DNA of 42,995 nucleotides from Acidimicrobiia bacterium (GTDB lineage: Bacteria; Actinomycetota; Acidimicrobiia; Acidimicrobiales; SZUA-35): assembly GCA_029863385.1 (NCBI GenBank), contig JAOTVU010000023.1:1-42995 (forward strand). The letters run 5' to 3'. The notes under the pieces were generated by a model, which did not search any database, was not told the DNA's origin, and worked only from the letters and a program-made list of their open reading frames with translations. The number at the start of each line of letters is the position of its first letter. Positions within the stretch are counted from its first letter, which is position 1. Of this stretch, positions 7,965 through 16,133 are shown in pieces. The position numbers and the translations under genes are program-made.

Positions 7965-9194
7965 CTAAAGCTCGCCGATCGTCCTCCGATTGTCGGAGTC
8001 GAGGACGACCTGACACATTTCCAGATGGAGCCGGCCGCCGTCGGTCGCAGGGTGAGCGGCAAGAACGTCGAGGTTCAACTCGACGCCGAGCCCGGGCGCG
8101 GTCGGTGCCACGAGGTAGCCGGCATCCCATTCCAGCGGCTCGTGAACCACGGCGCGGTGGAACGGCGTGTCGATCGTTTCGAGGACCAGAAAGCTCGGGC
8201 TGGAGAAGGCGACGTGGGCGGCGGCGGCATGGGCCACCGGACCACAGTAGATGTGCGGCGCGATCTGGGCGTTGAAGAGTTCGGTCATGACCGCTATCTT
8301 CTTGGTCTCCCAAACCCCGCCCGAACGTCCGATGTCGGGCTGCACGATGGTCGCTCCCGCCAGGAGCGCCCGGTGAAATTCGTGCCGGGTCGTGAGCCGC
8401 TCGCCGGTGGCCACCGGGATCGTTGTCGATCGGGCGACCTCGGCCAGTGAGTCGAACTGGTCGGGTGGCACGGGCTCCTCGAACCACAGCGGATCGAAGC
8501 GCTCGAGACGGCGGGCGAGGCGACGAGCCGACGAGGTGGTCATCTGGCCGTGGGTTCCGACGAGGATGTCGGCCCGATCGCCGACCGCCTCCCGGATGGC
8601 TCCAATGACCTGTTCGGAGCGTTCGAGCTCGAAGAGCGACAGCTCTCGCCCACCCTGGAAGCTGTACGGTCCGGTCGGGTCCTGTTTCACCGCCGTCCAG
8701 CCGTGGGCCACGTACTCGCCGGCCCGGGCGGCGGCCTCAGCGGCGACGTGGTAGACATCGGCCTCATCAGCCGGCAACAAAGGGTCGTGGACGTTTCGGG
8801 GATACAGATAGGTGTAGGTGCGGAGACGGTCGTGGAACCGGCCACCGAGTAGTTGGTAAACGGGTCGATCGAGAGCCTTGCCGAGGATGTCCCAGACGGC
8901 CATCTCGATACCGCTGAACACACCCATCATCGTCACGTCGGGCCGCTGGGTGAAACCGGCCGAGTACACACGGCGGAACATGGCCTCGACGTTGTGGGGA
9001 TCGTCACCGGCGATGAACCGTTCGAAGGTGTCGGCCACCATCCGCCGCGCGATCGAGGGGGAGAACGGGATGCCGTAGCATTCGCCGACCCCGGTGATGC
9101 CGTTGTCGGTCGTCACCTCGGTGAGGATCCAGAACGAACCGCCGATCCCGGTCGGCGGGGCCACGGCGTGGGTTCGAATCGACTCGAGTTTCAT
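7965..9194 (-). CDS. Mandelate racemase / muconate lactonizing enzyme family (enolase superfamily)
   Basis: A 409-aa enzyme counted from ATG 9194 (MKLESIRTHAV); the frame extends further upstream to 9242 but that part lacks family features. The N-terminal capping domain runs to about residue 130. Barrel metal ligands are expected in ILVGTHGQMTT, WFEEPVPPD and PVATGERL, with a catalytic PHIYCGPVAHAA near the C-terminus. The pattern is closer to sugar-acid dehydratases (galactonate or mannonate type) than to muconate lactonizing enzymes, but the substrate is not readable. It is followed by no close same-strand partner. Confidence 0.82.
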   Translation of the reverse strand: MKLESIRTHAVAPPTGIGGSFWILTEVTTDNGITGVGECYGIPFSPSIARRMVADTFERFIAGDDPHNVEAMFRRVYSAGFTQRPDVTMMGVFSGIEMAVWDILGKALDRPVYQLLGGRFHDRLRTYTYLYPRNVHDPLLPADEADVYHVAAEAAARAGEYVAHGWTAVKQDPTGPYSFQGGRELSLFELERSEQVIGAIREAVGDRADILVGTHGQMTTSSARRLARRLERFDPLWFEEPVPPDQFDSLAEVARSTTIPVATGERLTTRHEFHRALLAGATIVQPDIGRSGGVWETKKIAVMTELFNAQIAPHIYCGPVAHAAAAHVAFSSPSFLVLETIDTPFHRAVVHEPLEWDAGYLVAPTAPGLGVELNLDVLAAHPATDGGRLHLEMCQVVLDSDNRRTIGEL

Positions 9195-9260
9195 GGTGGG
9201 CCGCCTGACGATGTTCCGCCGGGTGGATCTGAGCCGTTCCACCGACCCGCCGCGACGGCG

Positions 9261-9935
9261 TCAGTCATCGGTGATGTCGGTCGCTCCGTGGTCGGTGTAG
9301 TCGATGTATTGCACCGGTTCGACCGCCGTGGTGACCACACCCATGAGGTTGGCGGCGATCCGCTTCCAGTAGCGGTAGAGGATCGCCCTGGGCACGGCGT
9401 AGTGACCCGGCTCATCCGAGTGCATGAACTCGCGAACTTTGCCCTCGCAATGATGACGCAGGTCGTCGGCTCGGCGGCGGAAGTCGGCCACCTTCTCCTC
9501 GTCCGGATCGGTCAGCAGACTTGCCGTTTCGGTGAACATGTCGGAGATCGTGGTTCGATCGGCGAGGAAGCCATCGAGGTCCGGGGCGCCGACGAGCGAA
9601 ACACCCTCGTCGGTCAGGTCGAGGATGTTCTTGGCCTGATCACCGATGCGCTCGATCTTCTTGATCAGCAGTGTCAAGCCGAGCACGGTTCCGATGTCGG
9701 AACTACCCTGCACGGCGACGTGGACCACCAGCTCCTGGCGAAGCTGCTGTTCGGCCTCGTTGATCCGATGATCGGTCTTCTCGACCTCCTCCCGCATTTG
9801 GGCGGCGTCGGCGCCGCTCAACACCGCGGCCGTCGCCAGGTCGAAGGAGTGGCGAGCGTCGTTGATCATGGTGGCGACCCGGGCGTCGATCTGATCCATG
9901 GCGCTGTCGCCCCGACGGAAGAATTCGAGAATCAT
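9261..9935 (-). CDS. PhoU-domain protein, partner of the Na/Pi cotransporter
   Basis: A 224-aa all-helical protein: MILEFFRRGDSAMDQIDARVATMINDA, EEVEKTDHRINEAEQQLRQEL, and LLIKKIERIGDQAKNILDL match the PhoU repeat (E/D-x-x-x-D-x-x-I-N and KxxERIGD-ANI). In many bacteria Na/Pi cotransporters carry or neighbour such a domain, which is thought to restrain phosphate uptake. It begins 9 nt after the cotransporter stop, so the two form an operon. The C-terminal third (HYAVPRAILYRYWKRIAANLMG) still looks PhoU-like. Confidence 0.85.
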   Translation of the reverse strand: MILEFFRRGDSAMDQIDARVATMINDARHSFDLATAAVLSGADAAQMREEVEKTDHRINEAEQQLRQELVVHVAVQGSSDIGTVLGLTLLIKKIERIGDQAKNILDLTDEGVSLVGAPDLDGFLADRTTISDMFTETASLLTDPDEEKVADFRRRADDLRHHCEGKVREFMHSDEPGHYAVPRAILYRYWKRIAANLMGVVTTAVEPVQYIDYTDHGATDITDD

Positions 9936-9944
9936 GGTGGCTCC

Positions 9945-11087
9945 TTAGCGAAGGAAGGCGACTCCGAGGGCCGGAATGGCGATGAACACGACGACTACGT
10001 AGGCGATCGCCCACTGCCGGCGGGACACCGCCACCTCGGCGAGGCGTTCCGCTGATTTGATCGGCAGCTCACGGGCGAACGGCACGACGTACAACAACAG
10101 GATACCCATCACATTGAACGTCGTGTGGACCAGGGCGACGGTGAGGGAGTCGGTGCTGCCGGTGGCCAGCGACGCCAGCAGTGCGGTGATGGTGGTTCCC
10201 ACGTTGGCACCGAGCGTCACCGGGTAGGCATTACGCAGGGTCAGGACGCCTGCGGCGGTGAGCGGAATCAGGATCGATGTGGTGATGCTCGACGACTGGA
10301 CGGCGATGGTGATGACCAGGCCGACGATCATGGCAACGAATCCGGCACCCTTGCCCAGCACCGCATTGAGAGTCCGCTCCACCCGGTCGGCCACGAGCCG
10401 GCGCATGTTGCCGGTGATCAACGTCAGTGCCAGCAGGACGATGACCAGACCGGTGGCGACCATGGCGATCCCGAGCGGGTTGTTGGTGAGCCCGAGCGAT
10501 TCCCAGATCGATTCGATCCAACCGACCGGGGCCTTGACGGAGGCTTTGATCGGGCTCTCCCACTCCGAGCCCGAGCTGCCGACCAGCGCCCCGGAGATAC
10601 CCTTTGCGATCCCGGAGATCAGGCCGGTCGCCAGTTCGACCGGCAACAGGACGACAACGGCGAACACGTTGAAGAAATCGTGCACCGTGGCGGCGGCGAA
10701 GGCCCGCTTGAACTCGGCGGAAGCCCGGAGATGGCCCAGTGACACCAGGGTGTTGGTCACCGTGGTGCCGATGTTGGCACCCATGATCATCGGAACCGCC
10801 TGTTCCACACCCAACGCCTGGCTGGCGACCAGGCCGACGATGACGGAGGTGCTGGCCGACGACGACTGCACGAGGACGGTACCGAGGATGCCGATGAACA
10901 GGCCGGCCAGTGGGTTGTTGACCGGAGCGAACAGCTGCTCCTGCGTATCCGCGCCCATGTCCTTGATACCCGCTTCGAGCATCGACACGCCGACAAGGAA
11001 GAGGTAGATCAGTGCGAACACCAGCACCGATCGAACGGGGCCGGGCATCTCGAGCCGGGTTCGGGATTTGGGGTTGGCGATCGTCAT
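9945..11087 (-). CDS. Na+/phosphate cotransporter (NptA/PF02690 family)
   Basis: A 380-aa membrane protein with about eight transmembrane segments and the duplicated signature of the family: VQSSSASTSVIVGLVAS in the first half and VQSSSITTSILIPLTAA in the second, each followed by a MGANIGTTVTN- or LGANVGTTITA-type stretch. These QSSS motifs line the Na+ and phosphate sites in the related SLC34 transporters. It would import inorganic phosphate driven by Na+. The downstream PhoU-like gene is probably its regulator. Confidence 0.92.
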   Translation of the reverse strand: MTIANPKSRTRLEMPGPVRSVLVFALIYLFLVGVSMLEAGIKDMGADTQEQLFAPVNNPLAGLFIGILGTVLVQSSSASTSVIVGLVASQALGVEQAVPMIMGANIGTTVTNTLVSLGHLRASAEFKRAFAAATVHDFFNVFAVVVLLPVELATGLISGIAKGISGALVGSSGSEWESPIKASVKAPVGWIESIWESLGLTNNPLGIAMVATGLVIVLLALTLITGNMRRLVADRVERTLNAVLGKGAGFVAMIVGLVITIAVQSSSITTSILIPLTAAGVLTLRNAYPVTLGANVGTTITALLASLATGSTDSLTVALVHTTFNVMGILLLYVVPFARELPIKSAERLAEVAVSRRQWAIAYVVVVFIAIPALGVAFLR

Positions 11088-11135
11088 GGTTCGGGTGCGC
11101 TCGAGCGATCCTTGAGTAGGCCGTCATCGTCCGGC

Positions 11136-11150
11136 GTGAGTGTAGCGGAC
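11136..11150. terminator. Small hairpin between the Na/Pi and dioxygenase genes
   Basis: GTAGC-GGACT-GCTAC is a perfect 5-bp inverted repeat, about 50 nt upstream of the Na/Pi start and 17 nt downstream of the transcription-direction end... of no minus-strand stop other than the region before the dioxygenase 3' end at 11167. It could be a weak terminator or an operator; no T-run follows. Confidence 0.2.
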
Positions 11151-11166
11151 TGCTACGACGCGTTGC

Positions 11167-11991
11167 CTAGGCGGCGAGATCGAAACTTGCGATCGTGCAG
11201 CCAACCGAGAAAATCGGAATCGGGGCATAGAAGTGGACGGTGCCCGGCGCTCCGCCGGCGGCGGCCGCGGTGGCCACATAGGTACGTATCTCGAAGCCTC
11301 CCTGCCCGGCGTCGGCGTAGACCGCGAGATCGTCGTAGGCGAGGAGCGCTTGGCGGTCGTTGCGGCACCACTGGTCCATGAATCGGCGGTCCCACTCCTC
11401 GTTGATCTTGCCCGAGTCCGGAGTGGCCGGCCAGTGGGAGATGCCGCCGGTGCCGATGAGCGCCACCTTCTCCGGAACGGAATCGGCGGCCCGGCGGAGT
11501 GCCTCGCCGAACGCCCAGGCCCGATGCAGCGGCGTGAGTGGCGGCCCCTGGCAGTTGATGTTGGCCGGCACGATCGGCAGATCGAAGTCGGGGGTCAGGA
11601 AGTGAAGCGGGACGGCGATGCCGTGGTCGAAGCGCCACTCCTCGGCGTAGGCAACGTCGACGGTCTGCATGACCTCGGTGATCAGCCGTTTGGACAGGTC
11701 CTTGTGGCCCGGTGCCCGGAACGGCTCGATACCGAGCCAGCCGGGATCCTCGATCGGCCCGTCGTAGAAGTCGGCCATGCCCATGGCGAACGCCGGCATG
11801 TTGTCCATGAAGAAGTTGGCGAAGTGCTCGGCCGCGACGACGATCAACGCCTCGGCACCGGACCGGGCGATGGCCTCCCTCATGCCGCGGTAGGCGGCGT
11901 AGAACGCATCCCGCACCTCGGGGTCGGCCCGGTCGGCCCGCCCAGTGATTCCGGGGGCGTGGCTGCAGACGCCGGCGTAGACAAGCGGCAT
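11167..11991 (-). CDS. Class III extradiol ring-cleavage dioxygenase, catalytic (LigB-type) subunit
   Basis: A 274-aa LigB-family protein counted from ATG 11991 (MPLVYAGVCSHAPGITG); the longer frame to 12192 only overlaps the LigA-type gene in another frame. Fe(II) and acid-base residues are expected at the early His of CSHAPG, the AAEHFANFF His, and the WRFDHGIAVPL His; PANINCQGPPLTPLHRAW and GTGGISHWP are further family blocks. It would open a catecholic ring next to one hydroxyl. The start lies 2 nt after the LigA-type stop, so the two subunits are co-translated. Substrate class is open: protocatechuate, gallate, homoprotocatechuate or 2,3-dihydroxyphenylpropionate types share these motifs. 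Confidence 0.85.
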   Translation of the reverse strand: MPLVYAGVCSHAPGITGRADRADPEVRDAFYAAYRGMREAIARSGAEALIVVAAEHFANFFMDNMPAFAMGMADFYDGPIEDPGWLGIEPFRAPGHKDLSKRLITEVMQTVDVAYAEEWRFDHGIAVPLHFLTPDFDLPIVPANINCQGPPLTPLHRAWAFGEALRRAADSVPEKVALIGTGGISHWPATPDSGKINEEWDRRFMDQWCRNDRQALLAYDDLAVYADAGQGGFEIRTYVATAAAAGGAPGTVHFYAPIPIFSVGCTIASFDLAA

Positions 11992-11993
11992 AA

Positions 11994-12407
11994 CTAGGTT
12001 GATCCTTTCTTGGTGGTCGGGTCGTCCGGTGGGGTGGACTCCGAAGAGCTCGATGCGGTCGCGGTCGTGCGATGGCCCAGGCGCTCGGCGTGGGCCTCGG
12101 TTCCCTCGTAGCCGGTCATGGCGTAGACCCCCTCCCGGACGGGACCGTGCTCGGCCACGCCGTCTCGCATGCGCTGGAGGTAGTCGGCCCACTCGATGTG
12201 GTGGAGGGCGGCGAAGTGCATGAGGATCTGGCCGTTGACGCCGAGGTGGAAGAGGAATCCGATGTCGGGCTCGACGAGGGCCTCGACCTCCTCGTGGGTC
12301 AGCTCGTAGGGTTCGAGTACGGCTCGGCGGTCGGCCCGGTAGCGCTCCTGCAACTCGGGCTCACGGTTGAGTTGATAGAGAAACTTCTGGACGTAGTAGA
12401 GGCTCAT
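11994..12407 (-). CDS. LigA-type small subunit of an extradiol dioxygenase
   Basis: A 137-aa helical protein. MSLYYVQKFLYQLNREPELQERYRADR and the helix LTHEEVEALVEPDIGFLFHLGVNGQILMHFAALHHIEW match the LigA (PF07746) subunit of protocatechuate 4,5-dioxygenase, which caps the active site of LigB. The tail after about residue 110 is low-complexity (Ser/Thr/Pro) and probably disordered. It lies between the semialdehyde dehydrogenase and the LigB-type gene, all on one strand with short gaps. Confidence 0.85.
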   Translation of the reverse strand: MSLYYVQKFLYQLNREPELQERYRADRRAVLEPYELTHEEVEALVEPDIGFLFHLGVNGQILMHFAALHHIEWADYLQRMRDGVAEHGPVREGVYAMTGYEGTEAHAERLGHRTTATASSSSESTPPDDPTTKKGST

Positions 12408-12428
12408 CGAGGTGACCGACTCGGCGTT

Positions 12429-13964
12429 TTAGCCGGTGGCAAGGTCGGGGACGGCGTGGGTGTCGAGGGCGATGGCGATGTTCTTGGTCTCCATGTAGAA
12501 GTCGAAGCTCCAGTCTCCCCCATCGCGGCCGATTCCCGAGGCTTTGGTTCCACCAAAGGGGGTCGGCAGGTGGCGGACGTTCTGGGAGTTCACCCAGACC
12601 ATGCCGGCCTGCAGGGCCCGGGCAACACGGTGGGCCCGACCGACATCGGAGGTCCACAGGTAACCGGCGAGGCCGTACTGGATGTCGTTGGCCAGCTCGA
12701 CGGCGTCGGCCTCATCGGCGAAGGGGATGGCGGTCAGGACCGGACCGAAGATCTCCTCCTGGGCGATCCGCATCGAGTTGTCGGCGTTGAGGAAGAGCTG
12801 CGGCACCACCCAGTTGCCGTCAACCGGGGCGTCAGGGTACGGGGTGCCGTCGACGACCGTCGCCCCCTCGGCCCGGGCCAGCTCCGTGTACGAGCAGACC
12901 TTGTCGCGGTGCCGGGGATGGATGAGGGGCCCGACGACAGCGGCGGGGTCCAGCGGGTGGCCGACCGGGATTCGGGACACCTTCTCGGCCAGGCGCTCGG
13001 TGAACTGCTGGTAGATCGAGTTCTGGATCAGAACCCTGCTGGAACTCGTGCAGCGTTCGCCGTTGAGGCTGTAGATCATGAAGGTGACCGCATTGAGCGC
13101 CCGATCGAGGTCGGCGTCGTCGAACACGATAACCGGGTTCTTCCCGCCGAGCTCGAAGTGCACTCGCTTGAGCGTTGGGGCACCCTGGGCCTGGATCAGC
13201 GAACCGGTGGCCGACTCGCCGACGAAGGCGATGGCCTTGATCGCCGGGTGTTCGGTGAGGCTCTTCCCGGCCGAGTCGCCGAGGCCGTGGACCACGTTGA
13301 GCACACCGGGTGGTAACCCCGCTTCGAGGGCGATCTCCGCCAGGACGTGAGCCGTGAGGGGGCTCCATTCGGCCGGCTTGTGCACGACCGTGCATCCGGC
13401 CGCCAGCGCCGGCGCGATCTTCCACGTGCTCAGCATGAACGGTGTGTTCCAGGGGGTGATGACACCGACCGGCCCGATCGGGTGGCGGGTCGTGTAGTTG
13501 ACGTGATCGGCCGTGGGCAGCGAGAGCCCGTCGGCCGCGGCCGGAGCCCGGTCGGCGAAGAACCGGAAGTTCGCGGCGCCTCTGATGGCGGCCGCCGACA
13601 TGAACTGCATGGTCTGGCCGGTGTCGGTGCACTCGGTGACGGCGATCTCATGTGCTCGCTCGGTGATCAGATCGGCGACGGCGTGGAGGATGCGTTTGCG
13701 TTCGCCACCGGGTGTCGCCGCCCAACCCTCGAATGCGGCTGCAGCCGCTGTCGCTGCAGCATCGACATCGGCGGCGCCGCCGGCGCTGACCGCGCCCAGG
13801 AACGCACCGTCGATCGGTGAGCGGTTCTCGAACGTTTCACCGGACGCGGCCGCAGCCGGCTCACCGTCGATCAGGTGCGGAAGGGTTCGGTCGGCGAAGC
13901 GGGCCAGGTACTTGGCGGCGGCGGCCTGATTCTCCTCGAAGGTGTGTCGTGTGGTCTCGACCAT
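12429..13964 (-). CDS. Aldehyde dehydrogenase, 5-carboxymethyl-2-hydroxymuconate semialdehyde type (HpaE-like)
   Basis: A 511-aa NAD-dependent aldehyde dehydrogenase. VITPWNTPFMLSTWK (169-183) is the cofactor-binding block, FELGGKNP holds the general base Glu271, and NGERCTSSSRVLI holds the catalytic Cys305. GERCT-SSR is characteristic of HpaE and related hydroxymuconic semialdehyde dehydrogenases. It would oxidise the ring-fission product made by the dioxygenase encoded just downstream. Transcription starts from the divergent region shared with the HpaR-like regulator; an AACATGTT palindrome (13977-13984) sits a few bases before its ATG. Confidence 0.88.
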   Translation of the reverse strand: MVETTRHTFEENQAAAAKYLARFADRTLPHLIDGEPAAAASGETFENRSPIDGAFLGAVSAGGAADVDAAATAAAAAFEGWAATPGGERKRILHAVADLITERAHEIAVTECTDTGQTMQFMSAAAIRGAANFRFFADRAPAAADGLSLPTADHVNYTTRHPIGPVGVITPWNTPFMLSTWKIAPALAAGCTVVHKPAEWSPLTAHVLAEIALEAGLPPGVLNVVHGLGDSAGKSLTEHPAIKAIAFVGESATGSLIQAQGAPTLKRVHFELGGKNPVIVFDDADLDRALNAVTFMIYSLNGERCTSSSRVLIQNSIYQQFTERLAEKVSRIPVGHPLDPAAVVGPLIHPRHRDKVCSYTELARAEGATVVDGTPYPDAPVDGNWVVPQLFLNADNSMRIAQEEIFGPVLTAIPFADEADAVELANDIQYGLAGYLWTSDVGRAHRVARALQAGMVWVNSQNVRHLPTPFGGTKASGIGRDGGDWSFDFYMETKNIAIALDTHAVPDLATG

Positions 13965-13976
13965 CAGTAAGTATTT

Positions 13977-13984
13977 AACATGTT
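13977..13984. promoter_or_regulatory. Putative MarR/HpaR operator in the divergent promoter
   Basis: AACATGTT is a perfect palindrome in an AT-rich island (13971-14003) between the dehydrogenase start (13964, minus) and the regulator (plus). MarR proteins bind such dyads over the promoters they control. No footprint-like second copy is evident. Confidence 0.4.
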
Positions 13985-13996
13985 CAGGACTTTGTG

Positions 13997-14002
13997 TAAA
14001 GT
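13997..14002 (+). promoter_or_regulatory. Putative -10 box for the regulator transcript
   Basis: TAAAGT with a 6-nt spacer before ATG 14009. Either translation starts leaderless at 14009, or transcription starts there and the following 96 nt form a structured leader before ATG 14105. Confidence 0.45.
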
Positions 14003-14016
14003 ACTCCCATGACGTC

Positions 14017-14061
14017 GCAGTGCCGGAGGCACTGCCTACCGAGTTTCGCCAACGGCGAAAC
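14017..14061 (+). promoter_or_regulatory. Two tandem perfect hairpins in the hpaR-like leader
   Basis: GCAGTGCC-GGA-GGCACTGC (14017-14035) and GTTTCGCC-AAC-GGCGAAAC (14043-14061): both have 8-bp perfect stems and 3-nt loops, 7 nt apart. They lie just downstream of the TAAAGT box and end 44 nt before ATG 14105. They could be operators on DNA or a structured 5' leader; neither is followed by a T-run. Confidence 0.6.
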
Positions 14062-14104
14062 GTCGTCCGCTGGAGTTGTTCGTATGGGATCAGAAGATAG
14101 ACCT

Positions 14105-14563
14105 ATGACTTCGGAGTCCGGCCCGATGCGCCCGTTCGACCAATCCCTACCCATGGCGCTGCTCCGGGCCCGTGAGGCGGCCATGCGCCGCTTTCGGCCC
14201 CTCCTGGCCGAACACGACCTGACCGAGCAGCAGTGGCGGGTGCTTCGGGCCCTCACCGCGACCGACGGGCCGGTTGAACCGACGGTGCTGGCCGAGCGGA
14301 CCTTTCTCCTACCTCCGAGCCTTTCACGCATCCTTTCGAACCTGGAAGGTCGTGGCCTCATCGAGCGGTCGGTGGCCACCCACGATCAGCGCCGTTCACT
14401 GATCGAGCTGAGCCCCGACGGGCGGATGCTGGTCCGGACCGTCGCCCCATCGTCGGAGGCCGCGTACACGAGGATCGAGCAACGGTTCGGGGCCGCCCGC
14501 CTGCAGCACCTTCTCGAGGAACTACACGACCTGGCCGAACTCAACCTCGGAGAACCGACATGA
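14105..14563 (+). CDS. MarR-family regulator, HpaR-like
   Basis: A 152-aa winged-helix protein. FDQSLPMALLRAREAAMRRFRPLLAEH and LTEQQWRVLRAL are typical of HpaR, the homoprotocatechuate catabolism regulator; LPPSLSRILSNLEGRGLIER is the recognition helix and DQRRSLIELSPDGR the wing. The frame stays open to ATG 14009, but the extra 32 residues are encoded through two perfect hairpins and look unlike protein, so ATG 14105 is preferred. It probably represses the divergent dehydrogenase-dioxygenase genes until an aromatic ligand binds. Its TGA overlaps the hydratase ATG (ATGA). Confidence 0.87.
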   Translation: MTSESGPMRPFDQSLPMALLRAREAAMRRFRPLLAEHDLTEQQWRVLRALTATDGPVEPTVLAERTFLLPPSLSRILSNLEGRGLIERSVATHDQRRSLIELSPDGRMLVRTVAPSSEAAYTRIEQRFGAARLQHLLEELHDLAELNLGEPT

Positions 14564-15384
14564 GCGACATCGCCACAACCACCCTGTCCGACGACGAAGT
14601 TCGGTCCGAGGCCCACCTGCTCGACGAGGCGGAGCGCACCGCGACCCAGATCCGCCAGACGACCGCCGTCCACCCGGGAGCCACGATCGCCGACGCCTAC
14701 CGCATCCAGGCCGCGTGGCTCGAGACCAGGCTGGCCCGCGGGGAAGAACTCGTCGGCCACAAGATCGGGTTGACGTCTCGGGCGATGCAGGCTGCGATGA
14801 ACATCGACACCCCCGATTCCGGTTTCCTCACCGACGCCATGGTGTTCACACCGGGCAGCAGGCTGACGGCGAGCCGATTCTGCGACCCCAAGCTGGAGAT
14901 CGAGTTGGCCTTTCGCCTGGCCGAGGATCTGGCGGGAACCGAATTGACCGTCGACGACGTGCTCGACGCAACGGCCGAGGTCACGCCGGCGGTCGAGCTC
15001 ATCGCCGCCCGTTCGTACCGGCGCGATCCGGAGACCGGACGGAGCCGAACCGTGGTCGACACCATCGCCGACAACGCCGCCGACGCCGGGATCATCTGCG
15101 GTGGTGATGCCGTCGGGCCCCGTGACGTCGATCTGAGGTGGGTGGCCGCGATCGGGCACCGCAACGGTGTCGTCGAGGAGACCGGAGTGGCCGCCGGCGT
15201 GCTCGACCACCCGGCCATCGGGATCATCTGGCTGGCCCGACGGTACACGGAACAGGGGCTGAGGCTGGAAGCCGGGCAGCTCGTGTTGGCCGGATCCTTC
15301 ACCCGCCCGATCGACGTTCGACCAGGCGACCACTTCCGGTTCGACTACGGCCCACTCGGCGCCCTCGAACTCGAGTTCGACTGA
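14560..15384 (+). CDS. 2-oxo-hept-4-ene-1,7-dioate hydratase (HpaH-like)
   Basis: A 274-aa member of the fumarylacetoacetase-like hydratase group, adding water to a 2-oxoalkenoate in meta-cleavage pathways. Visible: VGHKIGLTSRAMQAAMNIDTPDSGFL, metal-site residues around KLEIELAFRLAEDL, TPAVELIAARS, and the C-terminal AGSFTRPIDVRPGDHFRFDYGPLG. These fit HpaH and MhpD; HpaH is favoured because the neighbours are HpaR-like and HpaE-like. It is translationally coupled to the regulator (ATGA at 14560) and overlaps the convergent alpha/beta hydrolase by 40 nt. Confidence 0.87.
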   Translation: MSDIATTTLSDDEVRSEAHLLDEAERTATQIRQTTAVHPGATIADAYRIQAAWLETRLARGEELVGHKIGLTSRAMQAAMNIDTPDSGFLTDAMVFTPGSRLTASRFCDPKLEIELAFRLAEDLAGTELTVDDVLDATAEVTPAVELIAARSYRRDPETGRSRTVVDTIADNAADAGIICGGDAVGPRDVDLRWVAAIGHRNGVVEETGVAAGVLDHPAIGIIWLARRYTEQGLRLEAGQLVLAGSFTRPIDVRPGDHFRFDYGPLGALELEFD

Positions 15385-16133
15385 CTGGGTCGGTCGGGCG
15401 GTCCGGCGTCGGCATCCAGGATGATCGCCGTCACCTCGTCGGGGTGGCTGTACATCAGGAAGTGCGGGCCTTCGAGTTGATGGTGGTGCCAGCCCGGGTC
15501 GGCCTTGGCGGCAGCCGAGTAGGCGGAGAACTTGGTCGGTTCCGGAGAGGCGGCGTACACGTAGGTCTTCACGATGCGGTCCGGCAGCTCGACGACCCAG
15601 GGATCGGTGAAGCAGGCCATGGGATGGTCGACAAGTCGCTCCCGGCACCAGGCCACGCCGTCGAGCCCACCGAAGAACGCGGGATCCAGGTCGTAGCCGC
15701 CGAAGGGCAACATGCCGTCGTTGGCCTCGGCCGCCGCCAGCCGCTCGGGGGTCTGCCCGGGATCGGGGGCAATGGGAGCGTGGGCGTCGAGGTAGACCAT
15801 CGCGTCGAGCCGGTCGGGCACCCGGCCGGCCACGCCGGTGATGACCCGGCCGCCGTAGCTGTGGCCGACGAGCGTGACGGCCCGAAGATCGAGGGTCTGG
15901 ATGACACCGACGACGTCGTCGACATGATCGAGCAGGTGCAGGTGGTTTCCACCCTGATGACGACGGGCACCCTGTCCCGTGAGCGACACGTTGTGGACGG
16001 CCCGGCCCGACGCCTTCAACCGGGGCAGGACCGGCAACCAGCTCCACTCCCCCACCCAGGCCCCATGCACCAGCACGATCGGTCGGTTGCCGTCACCCCA
16101 CGGGGAGCCGGACGGTGAATCAGACACGATCAC
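15345..16133 (-). CDS. Alpha/beta hydrolase
   Basis: A 262-aa alpha/beta-fold hydrolase. PIVLVHGAWVGEWSW forms the oxyanion-hole HG motif, VTLVGHSYGGRVITG is the nucleophile elbow (Ser in GHSYGG), and HHHQLEGPHFLMYSHPDEV near the end supplies the catalytic His. The sequence resembles plant-type esterases / hydroxynitrile lyase relatives and many bacterial catabolic esterases. GTG 16133 overlaps the stop of the upstream ornithine-cyclodeaminase-like gene (GTGA), so they are coupled. A GTG at 16127 is an alternative start. The last 13 codons overlap the convergent hydratase gene. Confidence 0.82.
   Translation of the reverse strand: MIVSDSPSGSPWGDGNRPIVLVHGAWVGEWSWLPVLPRLKASGRAVHNVSLTGQGARRHQGGNHLHLLDHVDDVVGVIQTLDLRAVTLVGHSYGGRVITGVAGRVPDRLDAMVYLDAHAPIAPDPGQTPERLAAAEANDGMLPFGGYDLDPAFFGGLDGVAWCRERLVDHPMACFTDPWVVELPDRIVKTYVYAASPEPTKFSAYSAAAKADPGWHHHQLEGPHFLMYSHPDEVTAIILDADAGPPDRPSQSNSSSRAPSGP

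Noticed and set aside
11992..12192. N-terminal extension of the LigB-type gene
   Set aside because: It overlaps the LigA-type gene in another frame and is Arg-rich; ATG 11991 begins the conserved domain.
14386..16047. 553-codon minus-strand frame
   Set aside because: Runs across the regulator, hydratase and hydrolase genes in an unrelated frame and is Arg/Gly-rich.
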